This document shows positions 48,024-54,542 of a stretch of DNA of 55,689 bases, one piece after another. The notes beneath the pieces were generated by a model, which saw only the letters and a program-made list of their open reading frames with translations, did not search any database and was not told where the DNA came from. This stretch comes from Smithellaceae bacterium (GTDB lineage: Bacteria; Desulfobacterota; Syntrophia; Syntrophales; Smithellaceae): positions 1 to 55,689 of the forward strand of contig JAQUVQ010000012.1 of assembly GCA_028693285.1 (NCBI GenBank), given 5' to 3'. How positions within the stretch are numbered: position 1 is the stretch's first letter; each line of letters starts with the position of its first letter. Both the position numbers and the translations under genes were made by a program.

Positions 48024-49454
48024 TTATTTATCCCTTCTGATCCCGGCTACAAGTCGCCGTCCCTTTTCTGTAAGACGGTACTTTTGCATACGGCTTTGGG
48101 GCTTATCTGGAATCGTGTATTCAATCGTTTTGTTTTGCAAAAGCTCACGAATAACCTTGTTTAAATGGCCCGATATTACTTTATGCCCAAGGCTTGCAGA
48201 CAGTTCGGCCTTGCTTAACGGCGCTTGGATTAGGAGGCGCATCACCCGAATATCCAGCGACTCTGGCTGCAACTCTGGCCGCCTACCCGTTCGTTCCCCG
48301 CGAAGTACCGATCTGGCCTGCGACTGGGCCCCTGACTGGGCCCCAACTTGGGCCTTGTCCGCTTTGCGGAAATGGACGGACAATCCCCCGAACTGTTCCC
48401 GAAATTCCGGTTCGGGCAGCCCGGCTTTTTTGCATTCATCCACAATCTTTATAGTGCCGCGTCCCCAGGCTTCAATCATGCCCGCTTTGAAAAAGACGTC
48501 GGCCAGAAGCTCGTTGCGCGGCCGGGACAAATGCCGCTTCTTTAAATCGGCCACACCGATGCCGGGCGGCAGGCCGCCTTCATTCCAGAGATTGAGGCTT
48601 TCCGGATCAATCCGAAGTTGGGTGTGCGCTCCCATGTAGTTGCGGTGAATCACGGCGTTGATGATCGCTTCACGCAGGGCCTCTTCCGGATATTCCATAT
48701 TGTCTTTGCGGTAAATGCCTTCATATGTGATGTTGGAAAGCAGATATTTGATCCGCAGGATTTCAATGGCCTTGTCCACCTGATCAAAAAGATTGCCCTC
48801 AATATCATCTGTGCTGATCAGATCGGTGGCGCTGACAAATTTGCCGATCTTGATATAGGCGGTGATGTAAAACTGCTTCGGGTTTTTCCCGAAAAGCAAT
48901 ATAGCTGCTCGACGCAGTTTGCCCTTATCCAGAAGATTTAATTTCTGAAGAATGGCTTCGACGCTTTTTTCCTTAACGATCTGCGGGATTTTGGCGACGG
49001 CCAGTTCCCGGAATTTCTTTATGGCGGCGGGGTCGATGTCTTTGAGGGTCGCGCGCTCTTCGATAAATCCGTCCCAGGAGCGTCCGGATTTCTGCATCAG
49101 CATTTCCACCAGTTCGGGCCCCTTGATTTCGATCGAGGAGCTGCCGCTTCGTGTGTAAAAGCGGCCATGATAGGAAATCGGGGCGGAGAACGCCGCAACC
49201 GTGACTTCAAGAATCTCCCTGCCGTTTTTCTTTTTCAGTTTGACCTCCGGCGTAATGCCCAGGATGTCCTTGGTTTTATTGGGAATGTCGTCGAGATATT
49301 TGGCGGCGTCTTTTACGCCCACCGGCTTTCCTTCATCGTCAATGCCGATATAAAGTTTTCCGCCGCCGGTGTTGGCAAAAGCGCAAATGGTTTTCAAACA
49401 GTTGTCATTCCATGCCTGTTTGAATTCCTTATTTTGATTTTCAACTTTGCGCAT
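48024..49454 (-). CDS. AlbA_2 (Schlafen-like) ATP-binding transcriptional regulator
   Basis: 476 residues. The N-terminal AlbA_2 domain (about 5-120) has EFKQAWNDNCLKTICAFANT and GGGKLYIGIDDEG. The middle HATPase_c_4-like domain (about 255-350) has EALREAIINAVIHRNY and the LSRPRNELLADVFFKAGMIE segment. A low-complexity Gln/Ala-rich linker (QVGAQSGAQSQARS) leads to a C-terminal winged helix. This is the COG2865 layout. Roles in family members range from transcription control to RNA-targeting defence (Schlafen relatives). It starts 18 bases after the zinc-ribbon gene and probably shares its message. Confidence 0.82.
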   Translation of the reverse strand: MRKVENQNKEFKQAWNDNCLKTICAFANTGGGKLYIGIDDEGKPVGVKDAAKYLDDIPNKTKDILGITPEVKLKKKNGREILEVTVAAFSAPISYHGRFYTRSGSSSIEIKGPELVEMLMQKSGRSWDGFIEERATLKDIDPAAIKKFRELAVAKIPQIVKEKSVEAILQKLNLLDKGKLRRAAILLFGKNPKQFYITAYIKIGKFVSATDLISTDDIEGNLFDQVDKAIEILRIKYLLSNITYEGIYRKDNMEYPEEALREAIINAVIHRNYMGAHTQLRIDPESLNLWNEGGLPPGIGVADLKKRHLSRPRNELLADVFFKAGMIEAWGRGTIKIVDECKKAGLPEPEFREQFGGLSVHFRKADKAQVGAQSGAQSQARSVLRGERTGRRPELQPESLDIRVMRLLIQAPLSKAELSASLGHKVISGHLNKVIRELLQNKTIEYTIPDKPQSRMQKYRLTEKGRRLVAGIRRDK

Positions 49455-49460
49455 AGTAAT

Positions 49461-49679
49461 GGCCCTCAGAGTTTACGCGCCAAACCCCATCAGGCTGAGC
49501 ATGCCCAATTGTTCTTTGCAGGTCTGGCAGAGATTCTGTTCGTCAAACTCGTCGGATGACGATTCCTCAAGCTCGCCTAAAATCTCCGCCGCATTCTTCA
49601 TGTCGTTTTCCTGGATGGGTTGTCCGCAGTTGCTGCACGTTTTCATACACCTATCCTCTTGATAATTCAAGGGTTCATC
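49461..49679 (-). repeat. 219-base duplicated segment, copy 1
   Basis: It aligns without gaps to 51024-51242; I count 12 differences, about 94% identity. It holds the zinc-ribbon gene plus its ribosome site and about 30 bases upstream. Same orientation as copy 2. Confidence 0.92.
49473..49646 (-). CDS. Small zinc-ribbon protein, copy 1
   Basis: 57 residues: MKTCSNCGQPIQENDMKN, an acidic centre (LGELEESSSDEFDEQ), then LCQTCKEQLG. Two CxxC knuckles should bind one zinc ion. AGGATAGGTGT precedes the ATG. The length and four cysteines suggest a nucleic-acid or protein adaptor. It leads the AlbA_2 transcription unit, and the 35-base box lies about 80 bases upstream. The nearly identical copy 2 sits in another operon 1.5 kb away. 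Confidence 0.65.
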   Translation of the reverse strand: MKTCSNCGQPIQENDMKNAAEILGELEESSSDEFDEQNLCQTCKEQLGMLSLMGFGA

Positions 49680-49727
49680 GCAAATTCTTCATTTTGTGTG
49701 AAGATTATGGCCATCCCTCTGTAAAAT

Positions 49728-49762
49728 CAATGTCAAAACGACAACGGTAGGTCGCATTATTT
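49728..49762 (-). promoter_or_regulatory. 35-base box, copy A
   Basis: Minus strand begins AAATAATGCGACCTACCG and includes GTTGTCGTTTTGACATTG. It contains CGACC-N6-TGTCG and TGTCG-N4-TGACA half-site arrangements plus TTGACA that could be a -35. It matches box B at 32 of 35 positions. It lies about 80 bases upstream of zinc-ribbon copy 1. Confidence 0.5.
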
Positions 49763-49782
49763 AATGATTCTTGAGCCAATGA

Positions 49783-49797
49783 ATGGGGCAGGTCCTA
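49783..49797 (+). repeat. GGGGCAGGTCC motif
   Basis: ATGGGGCAGGTCCTA, a variant of the motif at 47979. It overlaps the truncated end of the helix-turn-helix remnant, so the element may have cut that gene. Confidence 0.35.
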
Positions 49798-49977
49798 AAT
49801 TTTGCTTTTTCGTTTCTTCAGATTGTTTTCCACTGCCGTAGTACCGATGCCAGCTATTTCCGGCAAGCCGTTTATTATAATGCGCGGATCAGCGGCGATT
49901 GCCTCGAGAATTTTTGTTTGATTCCGGCTCAAATCTTCTCCCCGCTTACCAACTGCGGATGTTTTTCTTCCAGCCAT
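49795..49977 (-). pseudogene. Remnant of a second AlbA_2-type winged-helix C-terminus
   Basis: 60 codons: VGKRGEDLSRNQTKILEAIA, then PRIIINGLPEIAGIGTTAVE ending ...KKRKSKI. This matches the first helices of the winged domain that ends AlbA_2/COG2865 proteins, but it stops in the recognition wing at the GGGGCAGGTCC motif. Its 5' end overlaps the HEPN gene's 3' end by 49 bases. Probably a fragment, though a short independent DNA-binding protein is possible. Confidence 0.5.
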
Positions 49978-50381
49978 TTGATGATTGTTTCACGCAGTTC
50001 TTTTACAAAATCAATCAATTCATCCACATCATCAGTAGCGGCCACACCGACATAATCATATTCGGCGGTATTTCTTTTGTTGCGGCAGGTGTCCAGGTAT
50101 TTTACATCTTCTTTGTATGCACTGCCCAGGATCAGGGGCAATGCCTGAATGGTGCGGTAATGCTGTAAGGCTTTTTCCGGTTTGTAGCCGGAAGCGTATA
50201 GTAAAATGGTGCACAGTTTCAGGGCCGCGTTGTAGGCAATGCCGAAGCGCCAATCAGCAGAGATACTTCCTGCTGCGTCCTGCAAATCGCGCTCAACGAT
50301 CCTTAATAAGTCACTGATTTCTTTGGCACTGGTTTTATGAGGTCTTAACCAGCCATTATCGGCCCATTGCGCTAAGCTCAT
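49929..50381 (-). CDS. HEPN-domain protein, probable toxin RNase of a HEPN/MNT pair
   Basis: 150 residues, all-helical by composition. The HEPN catalytic-like region is CRNKRNTAEYD (Arg100, Arg103, Asn104, Tyr108), a variant of the Rx4-6H motif seen in the SAV_6107-like group. Its start overlaps the MNT gene by 26 bases, which couples their translation. In HEPN/MNT systems the HEPN protein cleaves RNA and the nucleotidyltransferase modifies it to silence it. The tyrosine in place of histidine may mean an AMP-acceptor site or altered activity. Confidence 0.75.
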   Translation of the reverse strand: MSLAQWADNGWLRPHKTSAKEISDLLRIVERDLQDAAGSISADWRFGIAYNAALKLCTILLYASGYKPEKALQHYRTIQALPLILGSAYKEDVKYLDTCRNKRNTAEYDYVGVAATDDVDELIDFVKELRETIIKWLEEKHPQLVSGEKI

Positions 50382-50946
50382 CTTCCGTACCTGTTATAAA
50401 TATCTTGGGTGACTCCAGCACTTGCTGAAGAAAATGATCTTTTTCTTTTTTTCTTTTGATGAACTCAATTTCAGTTAACCGGTAGGGATTAATTTCCCGG
50501 CCAAGTTTCTCCGATGCTTCCATCAAAAGACCGGTCAGTTTTCTGAGGCCGATGTCGCCGATGACCATCAAATCAACATCGCTTGCGGCTTTTTCTTCTT
50601 TTCGGGCAAAAGAACCAAAGACAAACGCTATCTTGATTTTCGCTTCCGTGGACAACGCGGTTTTTAATACATCGGCAAGCCCACTGGTCTTGAGCACAAG
50701 ATTTCTGATTTCCGGATAAAGCGGGTGATTCGTATTGGCCTTGTAATTAATGCGATTGCCGTCCTTGATTCTGGTAATGATGTCCAGTCGCTGTAATTTT
50801 TTGATTTCCTGCTGGACAGTTCCAACGGCAAAACCGGTCCGTCTTTCGATTTCACGCAGGTGAAGGCTTTGTTTTTCTATACCAAAGAGGTTGCGAAATA
50901 TTTCCGCACGAATATTCGATGATAGTATTTCTGCTAAAAGTCCCAT
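50356..50946 (-). CDS. MNT-type nucleotidyltransferase with N-terminal winged helix (antitoxin)
   Basis: 196 residues from the ATG at 50946. A winged helix at about 10-70 (RTGFAVGTVQQEIKKLQRLD) is followed by the minimal nucleotidyltransferase motif GSFARKEEKAASDVDL with Gly111, Asp123 and Asp125. It should transfer AMP to the HEPN partner and repress its own promoter through the helix-turn-helix. An alternative ATG at 50991 would translate straight through the repeated CATACA sequence, so the inner start is preferred, although no ribosome site is visible before it; it may be leaderless. Confidence 0.75.
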   Translation of the reverse strand: MGLLAEILSSNIRAEIFRNLFGIEKQSLHLREIERRTGFAVGTVQQEIKKLQRLDIITRIKDGNRINYKANTNHPLYPEIRNLVLKTSGLADVLKTALSTEAKIKIAFVFGSFARKEEKAASDVDLMVIGDIGLRKLTGLLMEASEKLGREINPYRLTEIEFIKRKKEKDHFLQQVLESPKIFITGTEDELSAMGR

Positions 50947-50950
50947 GGTG

Positions 50951-50990
50951 TGTATGCTTATACCATACATTTGTATGTTATTACCATACA
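50951..50990. promoter_or_regulatory. Operator-like repeats before the MNT/HEPN pair
   Basis: Four half-sites in 40 bases on the + strand: TGTATG (50951), CCATACAT (50963), TTGTATG (50971), ACCATACA (50983). They form CATACA/TGTATG dyads. They lie immediately before the chosen MNT start, which fits autorepression by its winged helix. Confidence 0.55.
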
Positions 50991-51023
50991 ATATTTACTG
51001 TTTGCCATAAACAAGAGCGACTT

Positions 51024-51242
51024 GGCCCTCAGAGTTCACGCGCCAAATCCCATCAGGCTGAGCATGCCCAATTCTTCTTTGCAGGCCTGGCAGAGATTCT
51101 GTTCGTCATACTCGTCGGATGACGATTCCTCAAGCTCGCCTAAAGTCTCCGCCGCATTCTTCATGTCGTTTTCCTGGATGGGCCGTCCGCAGTTGCTGTA
51201 TGTTTTCATACACCTATCCTATTGATTATTCAAGGGTTCATC
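51024..51242 (-). repeat. 219-base duplicated segment, copy 2
   Basis: Partner of 49461-49679, same strand and exactly the same length. The 1,344 bases between the copies contain box A, the helix-turn-helix remnant and the HEPN/MNT pair. Confidence 0.92.
51036..51209 (-). CDS. Small zinc-ribbon protein, copy 2 (one zinc cysteine lost)
   Basis: 57 residues: MKTYSNCGRPIQENDMKN ... LCQACKEELG. It differs from copy 1 at six residues, including Cys4 changed to Tyr, which removes one of four zinc ligands. It lies 57 bases after the nuclease gene at the end of the ARPP-1 operon. Copy 1 may be the functional one; this copy may be decaying or use a modified site. Confidence 0.6.
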   Translation of the reverse strand: MKTYSNCGRPIQENDMKNAAETLGELEESSSDEYDEQNLCQACKEELGMLSLMGFGA

Positions 51243-51266
51243 AGATACTTTTTCGCAAAGATGTTT

Positions 51267-52460
51267 TTATTCCTCCTTCTTCAGATTTGCCAGCCGCACG
51301 GTGGCGGTTGTTTTTTCTTCCTGGTAGGGCTTCAGTTTATTAAGAATTTCTTCGCTCCAGTCCCTGTTGTGGATGATTTTTTTCAGAGCGAACACATCCA
51401 GGTCTTCCACGTCACCCCAGAGGCCTTCCTGTTTGAGAAGGCTGATCAGCTCCGCCCGTTCTTCCGAATGCTTTGGTGGGAAATCAACATCTTTTCTTAT
51501 TGAAACGGTTGCCTTTTTGCCGGAGCCGAAAACCACCTCCACGCCGATTTGTTTTGCATAGTCGATGAGGTCCTGCTTGATCGTGTCGATTCTTTCTTCC
51601 AGTTTTTTCTTCTGTTCGGAAAGGACGGAAAGCTCTTCCACCAGACGGACGCCGTCTTCTTCTTTGAACTCCTTTGGCGGCAAGGCTTCCACTTTATACA
51701 GGTGCGCCCATTTCGGGCACATCGATTGATATTCGCACCAGTTGCAGAGGTTGGACTCTTTGGCCGGAAATTCTTCGGCGCTGACGATCTTCTTTACTGC
51801 CTGCAATGTTTCTTTCCGGAGATTCTCCAGCTGCTCCGCGGTTCTTTCGGAGCGCAGCTCCCGGTCAAAGGCCAGGTAATGCCAGACCAGTTCTATATTT
51901 CTCGCATCCTTGAAGTTTTCTTTTACCCAGAGGGAGTAAAGCGCCAGTTGACGGTCTTCATCCGCCTGCTCCTGTTTGGGAAGGTATCCCGCGGTTTTGT
52001 AATCGTGGATCTCGTATTTTCCATCGCCTGCGTAATCCAGTCTGTCCATCCGGACGTTCCACTTGAACTGACCTTCCGGATCGAGGTTGACGTATTCTAC
52101 AGTCTCGATGCCCAGCACACGTTCTTTAAAGGGGGCATACCGGTTGTAATAGTCTGTTACGCATTTCTCTCCGGTCAGGCGGTAATTTTCCGCCGTGTAT
52201 TCTTTCCGGACAATTTTGATGTCGTCCGACCAGTTTTTTGCCCACAGGTGATTGTAATAGGCCAGCAGTTCTTCCAGCGTGTTGTGCTTTTGCAGTTTCA
52301 GGGCTCTGTAGTGCTTTTCCAGCGCCTCATGGACACAGCTCCCCATGAAGGCTTCGACGGTTTTGGCCTCCTCGACTTTGATCTTGTCGATATACTGATA
52401 TTTGTATTTGAGCGGGCACTGTTCGTAGGTGCCAAGCCGGGAATTGGAAAATGTGGTCAT
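51267..52460 (-). CDS. RecB/Cas4-like PD-(D/E)XK nuclease with an Fe-S site
   Basis: 397 residues. Nuclease motifs in order: LGTYEQCPLKYKY with Cys15, GSCVHEALE with His44, RMDRLD with Asp139, IHDYKTAGY with Asp153 and Lys155, and QLALY. Three more cysteines (239, 242, 248; CNWCEYQSMCP) complete a 4Fe-4S site of the AddB/Cas4 type. A C-terminal extension (about 265-397) has a coiled-coil stretch. Such stand-alone nucleases degrade or trim DNA ends. No helicase subunit is adjacent. GGGAGG precedes the ATG. It is third in the ARPP-1 operon. Confidence 0.85.
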   Translation of the reverse strand: MTTFSNSRLGTYEQCPLKYKYQYIDKIKVEEAKTVEAFMGSCVHEALEKHYRALKLQKHNTLEELLAYYNHLWAKNWSDDIKIVRKEYTAENYRLTGEKCVTDYYNRYAPFKERVLGIETVEYVNLDPEGQFKWNVRMDRLDYAGDGKYEIHDYKTAGYLPKQEQADEDRQLALYSLWVKENFKDARNIELVWHYLAFDRELRSERTAEQLENLRKETLQAVKKIVSAEEFPAKESNLCNWCEYQSMCPKWAHLYKVEALPPKEFKEEDGVRLVEELSVLSEQKKKLEERIDTIKQDLIDYAKQIGVEVVFGSGKKATVSIRKDVDFPPKHSEERAELISLLKQEGLWGDVEDLDVFALKKIIHNRDWSEEILNKLKPYQEEKTTATVRLANLKKEE

Positions 52461-52491
52461 ACAGCCTCCCTTTTTTGTTAATGTTTCACGA

Positions 52492-52830
52492 TCAGCGTTT
52501 CCTGTATCCCTTCAGATTCCATTGCTTATCATGTATTTTATTGTCTTTTTCGTAACCTGCGCGGTTCCATTGTTTATCATAGATTACGGTCGTGCCGCCT
52601 TTTTTCTTGTACCCTTGCAGATTCCAGTTTTTGTCGTAAATCCTGCCGTCTTTCTGATAGCCGGTGCGGTTCCAGTTTTTGTCATACATGACTACCGTAG
52701 CTCCTGACTCTTTCTCGTATCCCCGCCGGTCGTAATGCTTGTCGTAAATAGTCGTGTCAGCACTGACGGCAGCGGGCACTGACAGCAGGAGGACGAGGGA
52801 TACAAAAATCTTTCGTTTTAGATATTTCAT
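52492..52830 (-). CDS. Secreted repeat protein with five YDK/GY repeats
   Basis: 112 residues from MKYLKRKIFVSLVLLLSV; GGAGG lies about 10 bases upstream. A signal peptide is followed by five repeats of about 12 core residues, e.g. YDKNWNRTGYQK and YDKQWNRAGYEK, spaced 14-21 residues. Rich in Tyr, Trp, Lys and Gly. Such repeats probably form short beta-hairpins and may bind cell wall or sugars. Function unknown. It is odd to find it between the ARPP-1 and nuclease genes, 22 and 31 bases apart. Confidence 0.7.
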   Translation of the reverse strand: MKYLKRKIFVSLVLLLSVPAAVSADTTIYDKHYDRRGYEKESGATVVMYDKNWNRTGYQKDGRIYDKNWNLQGYKKKGGTTVIYDKQWNRAGYEKDNKIHDKQWNLKGYRKR

Positions 52831-52852
52831 AAAATGTGCGCCTCCATGCCGG

Positions 52853-53839
52853 TTACTGATTCGTCCGGTATGCCCGTCTGCGGTTGACGGAGGACATGCG
52901 GCCTTCATTTCTTGCTTTGCCGGTCTGAAAGAAAGCCATATGGATCACCGTACCCTCATGAACCAGAGCTGAGCCCACCAGACCTTCCCCCTCGTAGCGG
53001 TAATCGCGCCCGTAGCCCACGGAGTCGAAGGCGCTTTCCCCGCAGACCGGAATCTTTTTCAGGAAGTCTGCCGCTTTCATCATGCCGGTGTCTTTCCCCT
53101 TTTTCGGCATTTCCGTCAGCGCGTCCATGACGTAGCTTTTGACCAGCTTTGAATGCAGCAACGCGAAGGCCTCTTTCCTCGAGATCACGTCCATGCCGAC
53201 AACCTCACCGTTCACCATGACCAGCAGGCCGTTCTGTCTGTCCATCAGCGGAAAATGTTCCAGAAAATCGTCCAGGTCTTCCTGCTTTGCCTTCAGTACG
53301 TCCCTCATGGCTCCGGTCGGAGTATCGACTTTGTTGGCCGCCGCCTGAAATCTGATCCCGTCCCATACGGCGAACTGATCGGATACAAAAGCGCGTCTGT
53401 CTTTCAGGTTCTCGTGCACCGACGCGTTCTTGACCCCGCGCAATCTGGCCGACATGATGTGGCAGGATTCCTCGAAGTACCGCGACCGGTAGGACCAGCG
53501 GCCGTGCTCGGTGCAGCTTACCGGAATGATGGTTTCCGATTCTTCCCTGATCAGGACGGTGGTGTTGAGGACCCGGTTCTGCTTGGCCCCGGCCAGCTCT
53601 TCCCCGTCCAGGAGCAAAACAGGCTTCAGGCCGCTGTTGACGACCTTCAGCTCCGGAACATGGCCGCTCTCTCCCACTTCCCCGATCTGAATCAGCCTGC
53701 GGTCCATCGCCTCCTTCATGGTCAGGTAGTCCGGTCCGGAACCGTTTGTCGCCATGACCGGAATGACGGCAACATGTTTGTGGATCTGAATCTCTCCGAG
53801 TGTCAGTCCTTCCAGATACACTTTGATCGTTGTTTCCAT
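52853..53839 (-). CDS. ARPP-1-like domain protein
   Basis: 328 residues from METTIKVYLEGLTLGEIQIH; GGGAGG lies 8 bases upstream. The frame extends 28 codons further through box B and is rejected. LLLDGEELAGAKQNRVLNTT and the IPVSCTEHGRW segment identify the ARPP-1 family (named for association with ADP-ribosylglycohydrolase and rhodanese/phosphatase superfamily proteins, as I recall). No catalytic motif is obvious to me and the function is unknown. It is first in an operon with the YDK-repeat protein, nuclease and zinc ribbon. A protein pairing both partner domains is encoded about 9 kb away. Confidence 0.72.
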   Translation of the reverse strand: METTIKVYLEGLTLGEIQIHKHVAVIPVMATNGSGPDYLTMKEAMDRRLIQIGEVGESGHVPELKVVNSGLKPVLLLDGEELAGAKQNRVLNTTVLIREESETIIPVSCTEHGRWSYRSRYFEESCHIMSARLRGVKNASVHENLKDRRAFVSDQFAVWDGIRFQAAANKVDTPTGAMRDVLKAKQEDLDDFLEHFPLMDRQNGLLVMVNGEVVGMDVISRKEAFALLHSKLVKSYVMDALTEMPKKGKDTGMMKAADFLKKIPVCGESAFDSVGYGRDYRYEGEGLVGSALVHEGTVIHMAFFQTGKARNEGRMSSVNRRRAYRTNQ

Positions 53840-53893
53840 GGCCAATACCTCCCCTCTTTCGGCATTGACTTTATCGGGTTGGTTCTGATAGTT

Positions 53894-53928
53894 CAATGTC
53901 ACAACGACAACCGTATGTCGCATTATTT
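53894..53928 (-). promoter_or_regulatory. 35-base box, copy B
   Basis: It matches box A at 32 of 35 positions. Minus strand has CGACA-N6-TGTCG followed by TGACATTG. It lies 55 bases upstream of the ARPP-1 start, so it probably holds the promoter or operator of that operon. Confidence 0.5.
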
Positions 53929-54040
53929 TACTTTGGGTGATTTTTTGTTCTTCAAACGCACGATTTCCGACAGGATCATCCCGGAACCGGAAGAACTCGG
54001 GCAGTCATTGATCAAGGGAATTAAAGAATTAAAGGGGATT

Positions 54041-54056
54041 AAAGGGGACGGTTCTA
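54041..54056 (+). repeat. GGGGACGGTTC motif
   Basis: AAAGGGGACGGTTCTA, preceded by the near repeat AAAGGGGATT. Together with those at 47979 and 49783, it marks points where the accessory genes are broken. Confidence 0.4.
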
Positions 54057-54079
54057 TTTTTTGAAATTTTCTATTGAAT

Positions 54080-54115
54080 AAAAATAGAAATAAGGAAGCA
54101 TGGGAATGCTTCCTT
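54080..54115 (-). terminator. Intrinsic terminator of panC-panD
   Basis: Minus strand: AAGGAAGCAT, four-base loop, ATGCTTCCTT (10 perfect pairs), then ATTTCTATTTTT. It lies 35 bases after the panD stop. Confidence 0.75.
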
Positions 54116-54149
54116 CAAAATATTGAGTTGCTGCTCAAGGCAAACGTAA

Positions 54150-54509
54150 TTATTTGGAGACTTTTTTAATCTTGTTTTTCGCGTCCACCAGAACGCACTT
54201 GGGCTTCCAGTTTTTGGCCTCCGCATCATCTACCGCCACATAGGTTACGATGATGACCAGGTCGCCTTTGGCGACCTTGCGCGCGGCGGCGCCGTTGAGA
54301 CAGATCGTTCCGGAGTTCCGCTTGCCCTTGATGATATACGTTGAAAACCGCTCTCCGTTATTGACATCGTATATCTCCACCTGTTCATACGGCACCATGT
54401 TCGCTTCTTCCATCAGCTTCTCGTCAATCGAAATGCTGCCTTCGTAATGCAGGTCGGCATCCGTAACGGTGGCGCGGTGGATTTTCGACTTCATCATAAA
54501 TCTCTGCAT
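54150..54509 (-). CDS. panD: Aspartate 1-decarboxylase precursor
   Basis: 119 residues. [21 protein letters not shown] contains the self-cleavage Gly-Ser pair (residues 24-25) that generates the pyruvoyl cofactor, and [10 protein letters not shown] and LNGAAARK are conserved. It makes beta-alanine for pantothenate synthesis. It lies 33 bases after panC and ends at a clear terminator. Confidence 0.96.
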   Translation of the reverse strand: MQRFMMKSKIHRATVTDADLHYEGSISIDEKLMEEANMVPYEQVEIYDVNNGERFSTYIIKGKRNSGTICLNGAAARKVAKGDLVIIVTYVAVDDAEAKNWKPKCVLVDAKNKIKKVSK

Positions 54510-54542
54510 GGCTTTTTTCGCTCTCCTGTTTCCAGATTTTAT

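Larger units (their letters stand above)
53840..54149. other. 310-base gap between the ARPP-1 operon and panD
   Basis: It contains the ribosome site of the ARPP-1 gene, box B, a GGGGACGGTTC motif and the panCD terminator. On the + strand a short open stretch (about 53940-54063) reads IKELKGIKGDGSIF before a stop, which looks like the tail of a lost gene or element. No complete gene is visible. Confidence 0.5.

Noticed and set aside
50947..50991. Longer N-terminus of the MNT protein
   Set aside because: Those 15 codons are the translated operator repeats and have no ribosome site.
52492..52830. CRISPR-like repeats
   Set aside because: The repeats are in frame, vary at third positions and encode the YDK repeats of a protein.
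53840..53923. 28-codon N-terminal extension of the ARPP-1 protein
   Set aside because: It translates box B; a good ribosome site and the family-like start lie at 53839.
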